Part shown: positions 1 through 6,428 of the stretch, piece after piece | Numbering within the stretch: position 1 is the first letter of the stretch | Layout: every line of letters begins with the position of its first letter | NCBI GenBank assembly: GCA_000437755.1 | Contig: FR900084.1 | Coordinates: forward strand, 1 to 10,578 | DNA length: 10,578 nt | Direction: 5' to 3' | Source of the DNA: Roseburia sp. CAG:303 | Lineage (GTDB): Bacteria > Bacillota > Clostridia > Lachnospirales > Lachnospiraceae | Program-made: the position numbers and the translations under genes | The notes under the pieces: model-generated | What the model was told of the DNA's origin: nothing | Databases searched by the model: none | What the model saw: the letters and a program-made list of their open reading frames with translations, nothing else

Positions 1-28
1 GTCGGGGGTTCGAATCCCTTTGGGCACA
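1..28 (+). tRNA. tRNA 3' fragment, probably tRNA-Arg (cut by window edge)
   Basis: Only the T-arm and the 3' acceptor strand are present. The T-loop TTCGAAT (9-15) is closed by a stem that pairs GGGGG with CCCTT, and the acceptor strand TGGGCAC plus discriminator A ends at 28. The anticodon lies outside the window, so identity cannot be read directly. The T-arm and acceptor resemble Firmicute tRNA-Arg, and Arg-His-Gln-Lys is a plausible cluster order, but this is inference. No CCA is encoded after the discriminator. Confidence 0.7.
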
Positions 29-58
29 TTGTCCGGGAAAACAATCCTGGAGGCCTAT

Positions 59-133
59 GGTGGGTATAGCGCAGTTGGCTAGCGCGCCAGATTGTGGCTC
101 TGGAGGCCCAGGGTTCGAATCCCTGTATCCACC
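59..133 (+). tRNA. tRNA-His (anticodon GTG)
   Basis: A full cloverleaf can be drawn. Acceptor GTGGGTA (60-66) pairs with TATCCAC (126-132). The anticodon stem CCAGA/TCTGG encloses the loop TTGTGGC, giving anticodon GTG. The T-loop is TTCGAAT with stem CAGGG/CCCTG. G59 faces C133, matching the extra G-1:C73 pair that marks tRNA-His and is read by HisRS. CCA is not encoded and must be added by CCA-adding enzyme. It is the second gene of the tRNA cluster. Confidence 0.96.
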
Positions 134-135
134 CT

Positions 136-149
136 CTTACGAAAGTAAG
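136..149 (+). other. Small GAAA-tetraloop hairpin between tRNA-His and tRNA-Gln
   Basis: CTTAC (136-140) and GTAAG (145-149) pair around a GAAA loop, three bases after tRNA-His. It has no U-run, so it is not a terminator. It may be a structural element or processing landmark in the polycistronic tRNA precursor, or simply part of the decayed tRNA-like sequence that follows. The function is not known. Confidence 0.4.
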
Positions 150-151
150 TT

Positions 152-167
152 TATCGCCAAGCACAGG
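152..167 (+). pseudogene. Remnant of a tRNA-Gln 5' half
   Basis: These 16 bases match the D-arm region of the intact tRNA-Gln that starts at 171. The first 11 bases equal 176-186 and the last five equal 195-199, so the copy differs from the functional gene by loss of an 8-base block corresponding to 187-194. It looks like the leftover of a tandem tRNA-Gln duplication or of recombination within the cluster. It cannot fold into a tRNA. Confidence 0.5.
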
Positions 168-170
168 CCT

Positions 171-243
171 AGGGCTATCGCCAAGCGGTAAGGCACAGGA
201 CTTTGACTCCTGCATCTCGTTGGTTCGAATCCAACTAGCCCTG
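171..243 (+). tRNA. tRNA-Gln (anticodon TTG)
   Basis: Acceptor AGGGCTA (171-177) pairs with TAGCCCT (236-242), with discriminator G243. The anticodon stem CAGGA/TCCTG holds the loop CTTTGAC, so the anticodon is TTG. The T-loop is TTCGAAT. No CCA is encoded. A partial copy of its D-arm region lies just upstream (152-167). Confidence 0.95.
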
Positions 244-281
244 TTAGCAGGACGAAAGGAAAAGAACTGCGAATAGAATAT

Positions 282-354
282 GGGATACTAGCTCAGTCGG
301 TAGAGCACTTGACTTTTAATCAAGTTGTCCGGGGTTCGATTCCCCGGTGTCTCA
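282..354 (+). tRNA. tRNA-Lys (anticodon TTT)
   Basis: Acceptor GGGATAC (282-288) pairs with GTGTCTC (347-353) using two G-U type pairs, with discriminator A354. The anticodon stem CTTGA/TCAAG holds the loop CTTTTAA, giving anticodon TTT. The T-loop is TTCGATT. CCA is not encoded. It is the last gene of the cluster; the operon terminator begins eight bases later. Confidence 0.96.
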
Positions 355-361
355 TTACTGG

Positions 362-405
362 AAAAACCTCTCAAATGCTTTTAAGTAAGTATTTGAGAGG
401 TTTTT
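362..405 (+). terminator. Rho-independent terminator of the tRNA operon
   Basis: A 15-base arm at 362-376 (AAAAACCTCTCAAAT) is fully complementary to 391-405, which ends in TTTTT. The loop is 14 bases. Because of the flanking A and T runs it could also act on the minus strand. Confidence 0.93.
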
Positions 406-566
406 GCTATATAAAATTATTATTTTGAGAAAGTCAGATGGTAGTCGGAAAATGAATCTGAATAAATTGTTAGAAAAAAAGAGATTATTTGAGGGAACAT
501 TTATCTCAAAGTATATTTGTCGGTAGTATATACTATATTCCATGGAGCATCAACGATAATAGACAA

Positions 567-599
567 TAAAAAACTCCGGTAACAGACCGGAGTAAAAAA
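567..599 (-). terminator. GC-rich hairpin, terminator-like on the minus strand
   Basis: ACTCCGGT (573-580) and ACCGGAGT (586-593) form a perfect 8-bp stem with a 5-base loop, flanked by A-runs on both sides of the plus strand. Read on the minus strand, the stem is followed by TTTTT (572-568), which fits an intrinsic terminator. No minus-strand gene feeds into it, so it may stop antisense transcription. On the plus strand it lies just before a ribosome binding site and mini-ORF and could instead be a 5'-UTR structure. Confidence 0.5.
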
Positions 600-612
600 G
601 GATAGGAGTTTT

Positions 613-642
613 ATGAAAAAATTTATAAAAAAATTTATATAA
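613..642 (+). CDS. Possible 9-residue peptide MKKFIKKFI (mini-ORF)
   Basis: AGGAG at 604-608 is followed four bases later by ATG, then eight sense codons and TAA, encoding Met plus a tandem KKFI repeat. The DNA itself is a near-direct repeat of AAAAAATTTATA. The peptide would be short, cationic and hydrophobic. It sits between the GC hairpin (573-593) and the promoter of the glycosyltransferase operon, so a leader-peptide or toxic-peptide role is conceivable, but nothing in the sequence proves translation. AT-rich DNA can produce such an ORF by chance; the well-placed ribosome binding site is the only positive evidence. Confidence 0.3.
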   Translation: MKKFIKKFI

Positions 643-745
643 AAAGGATTTTTTCAGGCCTGGTAATTACCTGTTCCTTATGGTCTATAATATACCCAGA
701 ATTTATGGTGATTCTGTGAAAGAAATGCGAAAGAAATATGAAAAC

Positions 746-774
746 TTGATAAGATTGCAAATATCTGGTATAAT
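746..774 (+). promoter_or_regulatory. Extended -10 promoter of the glycosyltransferase-acyltransferase operon
   Basis: TTGATA (746-751), a 17-base spacer and TATAAT (769-774), with TG at 766-767 giving an extended -10. This is close to the sigma-A consensus. The expected start of transcription, about seven bases after the -10, falls at or next to the ATG at 781. Confidence 0.82.
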
Positions 775-780
775 AAAGAT

Positions 781-1947
781 ATGATGAATGAGGAAAGAAG
801 TGCAGAGAAAAGAAAACTGAATATTTTGATATTATCATGCAGTACAGGAGGCGGACATAATGCTGCAGGACGTGCAATGGAGGAGTATTTCAGGCAGCAG
901 GGGCAGATAGCTGACTTTCCGGATTATCTGGCATTTGCAGGACAGAAGGTGTCAGATACGGTCGGAAGAATTTATGTAAAGACGGTGCAGAAAGCACCAC
1001 GGGTATTTGGGATGGTTTACCGGCTGGGAGATGCAGTAAGCCGGCATGTGAAACATTCCCCGGTATATTATGTAAATTCCATGATGGCGGAATATCTGGA
1101 TAAATGCATTATGGGGAAAGAATATGATGTCGTGATTGTGCCGCATTTATTTCCGGCGGAAACATTGACAGGAATGAAGAAGAAAGGAAAGAAAGTGCCG
1201 CCTGTCATAGCGGTGGCAACAGATTATACCAGTATTCCGTTCTGGGGAGAGACAGACTGTGATTATTATGTAGTTCCTTCAGAGGAAGTCGGAAAAGAAT
1301 TTATCCGGGCAGGAATTCCGCAGGAGAAGTTGCTTCCATTCGGGATTCCAGTTGCACCTGCGTATGCACAGGAAACAGACCGGGAAGAAGCAGTGGGGAA
1401 GATAGAAGAAGAATTGCCAGAAGGAAGAAAGCTGAAGCCGGGGAAAATATATCTGATTGTCGGAGGCAGCATGGGAGCCGGGAATATCTGCGGACTGGTC
1501 CGGGAACTGGACAGGCAGAGTGACAGAGAGGATAATATTCTTGTGATCTGTGGTTCAAACCAGCAGATATATGATAAATTGCAAAAAGAATATCAGAGGG
1601 AAGGAAAGGTACAGATTCTCGGCTGGACGGATAAAATGCCGCTGTTTCTCCATGCGGCAGATGCCCTGTTTACAAAACCGGGCGGTCTGACTTCGACAGA
1701 AGCTGCGACTGCAGGATGTCCGATGGTACACATAGATCCGATTCCGGGTTGCGAAACTGCCAATATGTCATATTTTGTACGGCATGGTTACAGTATAACA
1801 GCGAAAACCAGTGAAGGTCAGGTGGCAGCGGGAATCCGGCTGGCACATGATGACAGTATGAGAGAACGCATGAGAGAGAATCAAAGGAGAGATTTCAAAG
1901 GGGATACATCACAGAAAATATTGCAGTTTATAGAAAAGTGCAGGTGA
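781..1947 (+). CDS. GT28-type glycosyltransferase (MGDG synthase / diacylglycerol glucosyltransferase-like)
   Basis: A 388-residue protein with the two-domain GT-B layout of the monogalactosyldiacylglycerol synthase/UgtP group. The N-terminal domain (about 14-180) carries the family signature SCSTGGGHNAAGRA (19-32), and ATDYT lies at 146-150. The C-terminal nucleotide-sugar domain (about 220-385) has GGSMGAG (228-234), TKPGGLTSTEA (298-308) and DPIPGCE (319-325), as expected for UDP-sugar binding. Known relatives transfer glucose or galactose from UDP-sugar to diacylglycerol at the inner face of the membrane; the exact sugar and acceptor here are not decided by the sequence. It is followed by the PlsY-like gene with four bases between stop and start, so the two are surely co-transcribed. 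The start is uncertain: no ribosome binding site precedes 781 and the promoter -10 box ends only six bases upstream, so the mRNA may be leaderless, or translation may begin at a downstream codon before residue 14. Confidence 0.88.
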   Translation: MMNEERSAEKRKLNILILSCSTGGGHNAAGRAMEEYFRQQGQIADFPDYLAFAGQKVSDTVGRIYVKTVQKAPRVFGMVYRLGDAVSRHVKHSPVYYVNSMMAEYLDKCIMGKEYDVVIVPHLFPAETLTGMKKKGKKVPPVIAVATDYTSIPFWGETDCDYYVVPSEEVGKEFIRAGIPQEKLLPFGIPVAPAYAQETDREEAVGKIEEELPEGRKLKPGKIYLIVGGSMGAGNICGLVRELDRQSDREDNILVICGSNQQIYDKLQKEYQREGKVQILGWTDKMPLFLHAADALFTKPGGLTSTEAATAGCPMVHIDPIPGCETANMSYFVRHGYSITAKTSEGQVAAGIRLAHDDSMRERMRENQRRDFKGDTSQKILQFIEKCR

Positions 1948-1951
1948 TACA

Positions 1952-2530
1952 ATGAAGAAAATAATATGTATTCTGATCGCATATCTTAGTGGAAATCTTT
2001 TATTCGGGCAATATATCACAAAGATAATAGCCGGAAGAGATCTGGTAAAGGAAAGCAATGACAGCAATCCGGGTACGGCAAATGCCTTTATGTTAGGAGG
2101 AATGGGTTGCGGAATCGCAACACTGCTCTGTGATTTGCTAAAAGGCTTTTTGCCGGTTGCATATTTTCAGGATATGTTTTCGGATTCGGTGCTGTTTTCG
2201 TTCTTGATGATAGCACCAGTCTTAGGGCATGCATTCCCTGTCATGCATGGATTCCGGGGCGGAAAAGGAATCGCCGTTTCCTTTGGAGTGCTGCTTGGAG
2301 TATCAGAGGATTACAGGGCATTAATAATACTGATATTTTACTATCTGCTTTTCTCTGCACTCAGAGTTGCACCGCACAGCAGAAGAAGCATCATTACCTA
2401 TCTGTGTTTTACAATTACCAGCTGCATTCTTATTGCAGATAAATATATCATATATGGATGTATGGGTATTGCCGTCATCGTCATCTGGAAGCATAAAAAA
2501 GCAGAGATGGCACAGGTCAGGGAAGGATAA
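1952..2530 (+). CDS. Divergent PlsY-like glycerol-3-phosphate acyltransferase family membrane protein
   Basis: A 192-residue hydrophobic protein with about five membrane segments. It keeps PlsY-type motifs: SGNLLFG (13-19), SNPGTANAF (38-46, in place of the usual GSGNxGATN block) and GHAFPVMHGFRGGKGIA (92-108), which in PlsY forms the glycine-rich substrate-binding region. The third PlsY motif (HxxNIxRLxxGxE) is missing; the protein ends with KHKKAEMAQVREG. PlsY uses acyl-phosphate to acylate glycerol-3-phosphate, the first step of phospholipid synthesis. Here the altered motifs suggest a specialised paralogue, perhaps supplying or modifying lipid for the glycosyltransferase encoded upstream. 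Translation is probably coupled: the ATG lies four bases after the preceding stop and only weak SD-like sequence is present. Its stop codon directly abuts that of the convergent AraC-type gene. Confidence 0.78.
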   Translation: MKKIICILIAYLSGNLLFGQYITKIIAGRDLVKESNDSNPGTANAFMLGGMGCGIATLLCDLLKGFLPVAYFQDMFSDSVLFSFLMIAPVLGHAFPVMHGFRGGKGIAVSFGVLLGVSEDYRALIILIFYYLLFSALRVAPHSRRSIITYLCFTITSCILIADKYIIYGCMGIAVIVIWKHKKAEMAQVREG

Positions 2531-3433
2531 TCATACAATGTATTTACCGGGAGAAATCCCAGTATATTTTTTAAATACCTTAGAAAAATAGTAAACATCA
2601 TGAAAACCTGTCTTATCCGCAACCTCGCTGATCGTATAATAACCGCTCTGGAGATATTGCTTCGCCATCATGATACGCAGTTCATTCAGATAATAAAAAA
2701 TAGTTTTTCCCGTTGTCTGTTTAAATTTCCGGTTAATATAGTCAAAATTGCATTGAAAAATGTCGCTGATGGAATCTCCGGAGATATCTTCCATATAATG
2801 ATCCTGAAAATAATTCAGAATCCTGTGAATTGTTGCGGATGAACCCGAAGCAGCCAGAGAACTTCCGGATAAAATATCGCCGGTAAAGCTTCTCGAAGCC
2901 TCGATGAGAAAATCAAGAAAGAGACAGGAGGTTTTCAGACGGTGTCCTTCTAAAGATTCCAGAAAGGCAGTTTCTGTCGCGGAAAGGCAGTTCTTCAGGT
3001 GAATCATCGAGGACTGCGGCATATGATAATATTTTGGCAGGTAGAGGAGTTCGTTTTCATGGGAGGATTCACAGCTGAAAGAGGAAAAACGGAGCGCTTT
3101 CAGGGTTTCTTTCAGATCAGGGAGATGTTCCTGTGTACAGGAAAAATCATTGCAGGAAAAATGAATATAATAATAGGTACAGTCAGAAGCCTTGCTGCTA
3201 TAGTGTTCAAATGCAGGATCCAGGATCAGAAAATCTCCGGGAACAAGGTGGTAAGAATTACTTTCCGTATCATTTTTTTCTTCCAGAAACATTTCGCCAT
3301 CCAGAATAAAATACAGGATATATTCATCCGGTCTGCGGCGGGTATGTACATAAGGCGGGGTAATTCGGACATGACCGGCAAGGGAGATCTGTGGAAACTG
3401 GGAACAAGTTATTTTATAATAAAAAGAATTCAT
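2531..3433 (-). CDS. AraC-family transcriptional regulator
   Basis: A 300-residue protein. The N-terminal part (about 15-95) looks like the cupin-type effector domain of AraC regulators, with HTRRRPDEYILYFILDGE and the VPGDFLILDP turn. The C-terminal 100 residues (about 200-299) are a double helix-turn-helix AraC domain: DSISDIFQCNFDYINRKFKQTTGKT in the first and YYTISEVADKTGFHDVYYFSKVFKKYTGISPGKY in the second, the latter the classic AraC signature. The start is supported by GGAGGTA (complement of 3441-3447) seven bases upstream of ATG. It is divergent from the GH2 gene with about 180 bases between starts, the usual arrangement for a sugar-responsive activator beside its target, so it probably senses a sugar and activates the hydrolase. 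The ligand is unknown. Its stop codon touches that of the PlsY-like gene. Confidence 0.92.
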   Translation of the reverse strand: MNSFYYKITCSQFPQISLAGHVRITPPYVHTRRRPDEYILYFILDGEMFLEEKNDTESNSYHLVPGDFLILDPAFEHYSSKASDCTYYYIHFSCNDFSCTQEHLPDLKETLKALRFSSFSCESSHENELLYLPKYYHMPQSSMIHLKNCLSATETAFLESLEGHRLKTSCLFLDFLIEASRSFTGDILSGSSLAASGSSATIHRILNYFQDHYMEDISGDSISDIFQCNFDYINRKFKQTTGKTIFYYLNELRIMMAKQYLQSGYYTISEVADKTGFHDVYYFSKVFKKYTGISPGKYIV

Positions 3434-3477
3434 GGCAGTGTACCTCCGGAAATAAAATATAAATCAATCATAGTTTC

Positions 3478-3506
3478 AGTATAAATGAAAATATACAAAA
3501 AATCAA
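3478..3506 (-). promoter_or_regulatory. Promoter of the AraC-family gene
   Basis: On the minus strand TTGATT (3506-3501), a 17-base spacer and TATACT (3483-3478). It gives an untranslated leader of about 38 bases before the ATG at 3433 and lies about 40 bases from the divergent GH2 promoter. Confidence 0.7.
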
Positions 3507-3547
3507 CAGATAGTCGCTAATTTGCAAAAAACAGACAATACAATACA

Positions 3548-3575
3548 TTTACTAAATCTGAAATTCAGGTATAAT
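3548..3575 (+). promoter_or_regulatory. Promoter of the GH2 gene, probably activator-dependent
   Basis: A perfect TATAAT (3570-3575) has only a weak -35 (TTTACT, 3548-3553, 16-base spacer). A good -10 with a poor -35 is typical of promoters helped by an AraC-type activator. The preceding gap contains AACAGA twice (3505-3510 and 3530-3535), a possible but unproven direct-repeat operator. Confidence 0.65.
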
Positions 3576-3601
3576 AAACGCATAACATGAATTTAAAATA
3601 C

Positions 3602-3608
3602 AGGAGGG
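3602..3608 (+). promoter_or_regulatory. Ribosome binding site that sets the GH2 start
   Basis: AGGAGGG lies eight bases before ATG at 3617. It favours this start over the in-frame ATG at 3587, which has no Shine-Dalgarno sequence and lies only about 11 bases after the -10 box. Confidence 0.9.
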
Positions 3609-3616
3609 TAAAACGT

Positions 3617-5947
3617 ATGGTTCTATTAAATGATAACTGGAGATTTCATTTAGGGGATGAAGAAAATTCGTATGAAAAATTTCACAAGGATGCGGACTGG
3701 AGAAAGGTAACGATTCCTCATGACTGGTCAGTGGAATATCCGAAGAGAGAGGAATATTCCAGCGGAACCGGTTATGTTATCGGCGGAACTGCATGGTATC
3801 GTAAAACATTCCGGATCGAAGGAGAGAAGAAAAAAGGAAGAACATTTTTATGCTTCGATGGAATTTACAAGAACAGCCAGGTCTGGATCAACGGCTATTA
3901 TCTTGGAAAAAGACCGAACGGTTATGTGTCTTTCCGTTACGATGTAACAGATTTTCTTGTATATAATAATGAAGAAAATGTGATCGCAGTCAAGGTAACA
4001 CATGAAGATATTGCGGATTCCAGATGGTTTACCGGTTCCGGAATTACAAGAAAAGTTACCCTGCAGGAGTATGGCATGGTATATCCGCAGGAGTACGGCA
4101 TATTCTGTCATGCAGAAGAGGTCAGCGGGAAATCGGCTCAGATTACAGTGGAGCATCAGCTTTGTCTGTCAGAAGAGTATGAACAGGACAATGCAGAAAT
4201 TAAAGTCCAGTCCATGCTGTTTGACCGGGAAGGAACGCTGCAGGCCGTATTTGAAACAAATGCAATTATCCGGAAAGGTGAAACTGCAGAAGTAACTACG
4301 GGAGGTGTGTTAAAAGAGCCTAAACTCTGGTCGGTTAAAGAGCCGAATCTGTATACATTGAAATCAACAGCAGTAGATTTGATAACAGGGGATACTTATT
4401 ATTTAGGAGAAGAAAAAGTAGGCATCCGTAAGATTGAATTTGATCCGGATAAAGGATTTTTCCTGAATGATAAACAAGAGATATTTAAAGGTGTATGCCT
4501 TCATCATGATGGAGGAGCATTAGGAGCTGCGATGACCAAAGGGGTCTGGAGGCGCAGATTAAGAAAATTAAAAGCAATGGGCTGCAATGCCATAAGAATG
4601 AGTCATAATCCGCATATGCCGGAGTTATATGAACTCTGTGATGAACTGGGATTCCTGGTTATGGATGAAGCATTTGATGAGTGGGAAGGCTGTAAGAACA
4701 AATGGTTCAACGGACATAATGTATATCCGCCAAAACATCAGGGATATTCCGAAGATTTTCCAGAATGGCATGAAAGGGATCTGACTTCTCTGGTGAGAAG
4801 AGACAGAAATCATCCATGTGTCGTTATGTGGAGTATCGGAAATGAGATTGATTATCCGAATGATCCGTATAATCACCCGAGTTTCCAGGTAATGACGGGA
4901 AATAATGATGCAAATAAGCCGGAAGAAGAGAGAAAATACAATGCCGGACGGCCGAATATGGAAAGACTGACGGTAATATCAAGAGAACTGGCTGGTATCG
5001 TGAAGAAAAGCGACAGGACACGTCCTGTTACGGCAGCTGTAGCATTTCCAGAGTTATCCGCAGAACTGGGATACATCGATCATCTGGATGTGGTTGGTTA
5101 TAATTATAAAGAACATCTTTACGAAGAACATCACAAGAGGTGGCCGGACAAACCATTTACCGGAAGCGAGAATGGGCAGCAGTACGATGCATGGAAGAGT
5201 GTTATGAAATATCCTTATATTTCAGGACAGTTCTTATGGATTGGCATTGATTACCTCGGAGAATGCGCCGGATGGCCGGTTCATTCCTTTACATCGGGTA
5301 ACCTGACCACGGCAGGTTTTGAGAAGCCACGTTATTACAGCAGACAGAGCTGGTGGAGTGATGATAAAGTCCTCCATATCTGTACTGGAAGAAAAGAGGA
5401 AGGCGAAGGAGAATGGAAAGAAGTATCCGACAGCTGGAATTATCTTCCAGGAGAAGAAATAGAAGTCAGATGTTATACAAACTGCCAGAATCCGAAGCTG
5501 TATGTGAATGGAAAAGAAGTTGCAGATACACAGAAAGTAGATTCTTCCGAACTGGGATATGATACCTGGATTGTCCCGTTTAAGGCAGGAAAGATTGAAG
5601 CTGTGGCAGAAAATGTACATCATGTTCTGGAAACCGTCAATGCACCGGTACAGATTCAGTTAGAAGAAGCCGGATGTGAAGATATTGTACAGATCGAACT
5701 TACTGTACTGGATGATATGGGAAGAAGAGTGATATCGGATCAGTCAGAGATCCATGTTGCCATCGAGGGCGACTGTGAATATCTGGGCATGGACAACGGA
5801 GATGCGACAGATGTAACAGAGTACCGTTCCCATTACAGACATTGTCTGGAAGGAAAGATGATGATTTATTTAAGAAAGCTTTCGGATGAAAAAGTGAAGG
5901 TTACGGCATCGAATCCGAAATTAAGAAAGGCACAGATTGAAGTTTAA
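3617..5947 (+). CDS. Glycoside hydrolase family 2 enzyme (beta-galactosidase type)
   Basis: A 776-residue protein without signal peptide, so probably cytoplasmic. Domains in order: the GH2 sugar-binding jelly roll (about 3-150; IPHDWS, GTAWYRKTF, FDGIYKNSQVWINGYYLG), an Ig-like GH2 domain (about 160-265), a TIM-barrel catalytic domain (about 270-570), a DUF4982-type domain (about 575-670) and a C-terminal GH2 C5-like domain (about 680-775). The acid/base is Glu410 in SIGNEID and the likely nucleophile is Glu518 in FTGSENG, both in place. SHNPH (329-333) is another GH2 hallmark. The family removes beta-linked galactose or related sugars; glucuronidase is less likely because the NKG-type motif is absent. 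The substrate cannot be fixed from sequence. It is transcribed alone, divergent from the AraC-type regulator and ended by a terminator. No transporter is adjacent. Confidence 0.93.
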   Translation: MVLLNDNWRFHLGDEENSYEKFHKDADWRKVTIPHDWSVEYPKREEYSSGTGYVIGGTAWYRKTFRIEGEKKKGRTFLCFDGIYKNSQVWINGYYLGKRPNGYVSFRYDVTDFLVYNNEENVIAVKVTHEDIADSRWFTGSGITRKVTLQEYGMVYPQEYGIFCHAEEVSGKSAQITVEHQLCLSEEYEQDNAEIKVQSMLFDREGTLQAVFETNAIIRKGETAEVTTGGVLKEPKLWSVKEPNLYTLKSTAVDLITGDTYYLGEEKVGIRKIEFDPDKGFFLNDKQEIFKGVCLHHDGGALGAAMTKGVWRRRLRKLKAMGCNAIRMSHNPHMPELYELCDELGFLVMDEAFDEWEGCKNKWFNGHNVYPPKHQGYSEDFPEWHERDLTSLVRRDRNHPCVVMWSIGNEIDYPNDPYNHPSFQVMTGNNDANKPEEERKYNAGRPNMERLTVISRELAGIVKKSDRTRPVTAAVAFPELSAELGYIDHLDVVGYNYKEHLYEEHHKRWPDKPFTGSENGQQYDAWKSVMKYPYISGQFLWIGIDYLGECAGWPVHSFTSGNLTTAGFEKPRYYSRQSWWSDDKVLHICTGRKEEGEGEWKEVSDSWNYLPGEEIEVRCYTNCQNPKLYVNGKEVADTQKVDSSELGYDTWIVPFKAGKIEAVAENVHHVLETVNAPVQIQLEEAGCEDIVQIELTVLDDMGRRVISDQSEIHVAIEGDCEYLGMDNGDATDVTEYRSHYRHCLEGKMMIYLRKLSDEKVKVTASNPKLRKAQIEV

Positions 5948-5965
5948 ACCATAAACGAATACAGG

Positions 5966-5995
5966 AAAGAGGCTGTTTATCAGCCTCTTTTTCTT
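5966..5995 (+). terminator. Terminator of the GH2 gene
   Basis: AAAGAGGCTG (5966-5975) pairs with CAGCCTCTTT (5981-5990) around TTTAT and runs on into TTCTT. It lies about 20 bases after the GH2 stop codon. It could also slow minus-strand transcription of the flippase relic. Confidence 0.9.
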
Positions 5996-6045
5996 GCGTG
6001 GTATTCTTTTAATAAAGCTTTTAATTTTTCTCTGATATAACGGTA

Positions 6046-6362
6046 TTACTCACTCCTCCGGAAGATAAGATAAAAGCACAGACAGGTCAGAAAAAGGGAA
6101 ATCAGCAATTTTACCAGCAGCAGGAAAATACCTGTCTCCGGAAGAATTGTGCCGTTTACAACATAGATGACTGCACCTGTTCCCAGAGTTACACCGAGAT
6201 ACTGGAAAAATCTGCGGAAATAGGAAAGCGGACTGTCATGGAAACGTTTCATATAAATAATGTATGATTCAAACCAGAAGTTCGTCAGGATATTGCTGAC
6301 AAAAGTTCCGAGCAAAACTCCGGAAACACCATCTGTAAAATTATAACATCTTATTATAACAG
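6046..6362 (-). pseudogene. C-terminal fragment of a polysaccharide flippase-like membrane protein
   Basis: The minus strand encodes about 100 residues ending at TAA (6048-6046) that look like the last part of a multi-spanning membrane protein: DGVSGVLLGTFVSNILTNFWFESYIIYMKRF, then YFRRFFQYLGVTLGTGAVIYVVN and a final hydrophobic stretch ending LIFRRSE. The GVxGVLxGTxxSN and FWxExYIIY pattern followed by paired hydrophobic helices resembles the C-terminus of Wzx/MATE-like polysaccharide exporters of Clostridia. There is no N-terminal part and no start: farther upstream the frame enters the T-box promoter and leader, where the predicted residues (Ser- and Cys-rich) are not membrane-protein-like. 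I therefore call a truncated relic rather than a gene. The family assignment is from memory and moderate. The upstream boundary is approximate. Confidence 0.55.
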
Positions 6363-6393
6363 AAACGGAAAGAAAAGAAAATGAATATTGGCA

Positions 6394-6422
6394 TTGACAT
6401 GAAAAAAATATTGTGCTATTAT
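6394..6422 (+). promoter_or_regulatory. Promoter of the T-box / alanine operon
   Basis: TTGACA (6394-6399) with a 17-base spacer and TATTAT (6417-6422). The -35 is a perfect consensus. Transcription should start near 6429, just upstream of the T-box. Confidence 0.88.
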
Positions 6423-6428
6423 GACTGC

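Larger units (their letters stand above)
406..745. other. AT-rich spacer between the tRNA operon and the glycosyltransferase gene
   Basis: No conserved protein gene is seen on either strand in this gap. It holds a GC-rich hairpin (573-593) and a possible mini-ORF (613-642), listed separately. A TATACT-like box lies at 529-534 but has no convincing -35 partner, so I do not call a promoter for the mini-ORF. The short minus-strand frames here are AT-rich, overlap the tRNA terminator or the next gene, and lack protein-like features. Confidence 0.6.

Noticed and set aside
355..543. Minus-strand ORF of 62 residues after the tRNA-Lys gene
   Set aside because: It runs into the tRNA terminator, has AT-driven composition and no recognisable protein features.
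635..877. Minus-strand ORF of 80 residues
   Set aside because: It overlaps the promoter and 5' end of the glycosyltransferase antisense, with low-complexity aromatic and Ser-rich composition.
2999..3484. Plus-strand ORF of 161 residues
   Set aside because: It is antisense to the clearly recognisable AraC-family gene and spans that gene's promoter; no family features.
3587..3616. Upstream in-frame ATG for the GH2 gene
   Set aside because: It has no ribosome binding site and lies about 11 bases from the -10 box; AGGAGGG supports 3617 instead.
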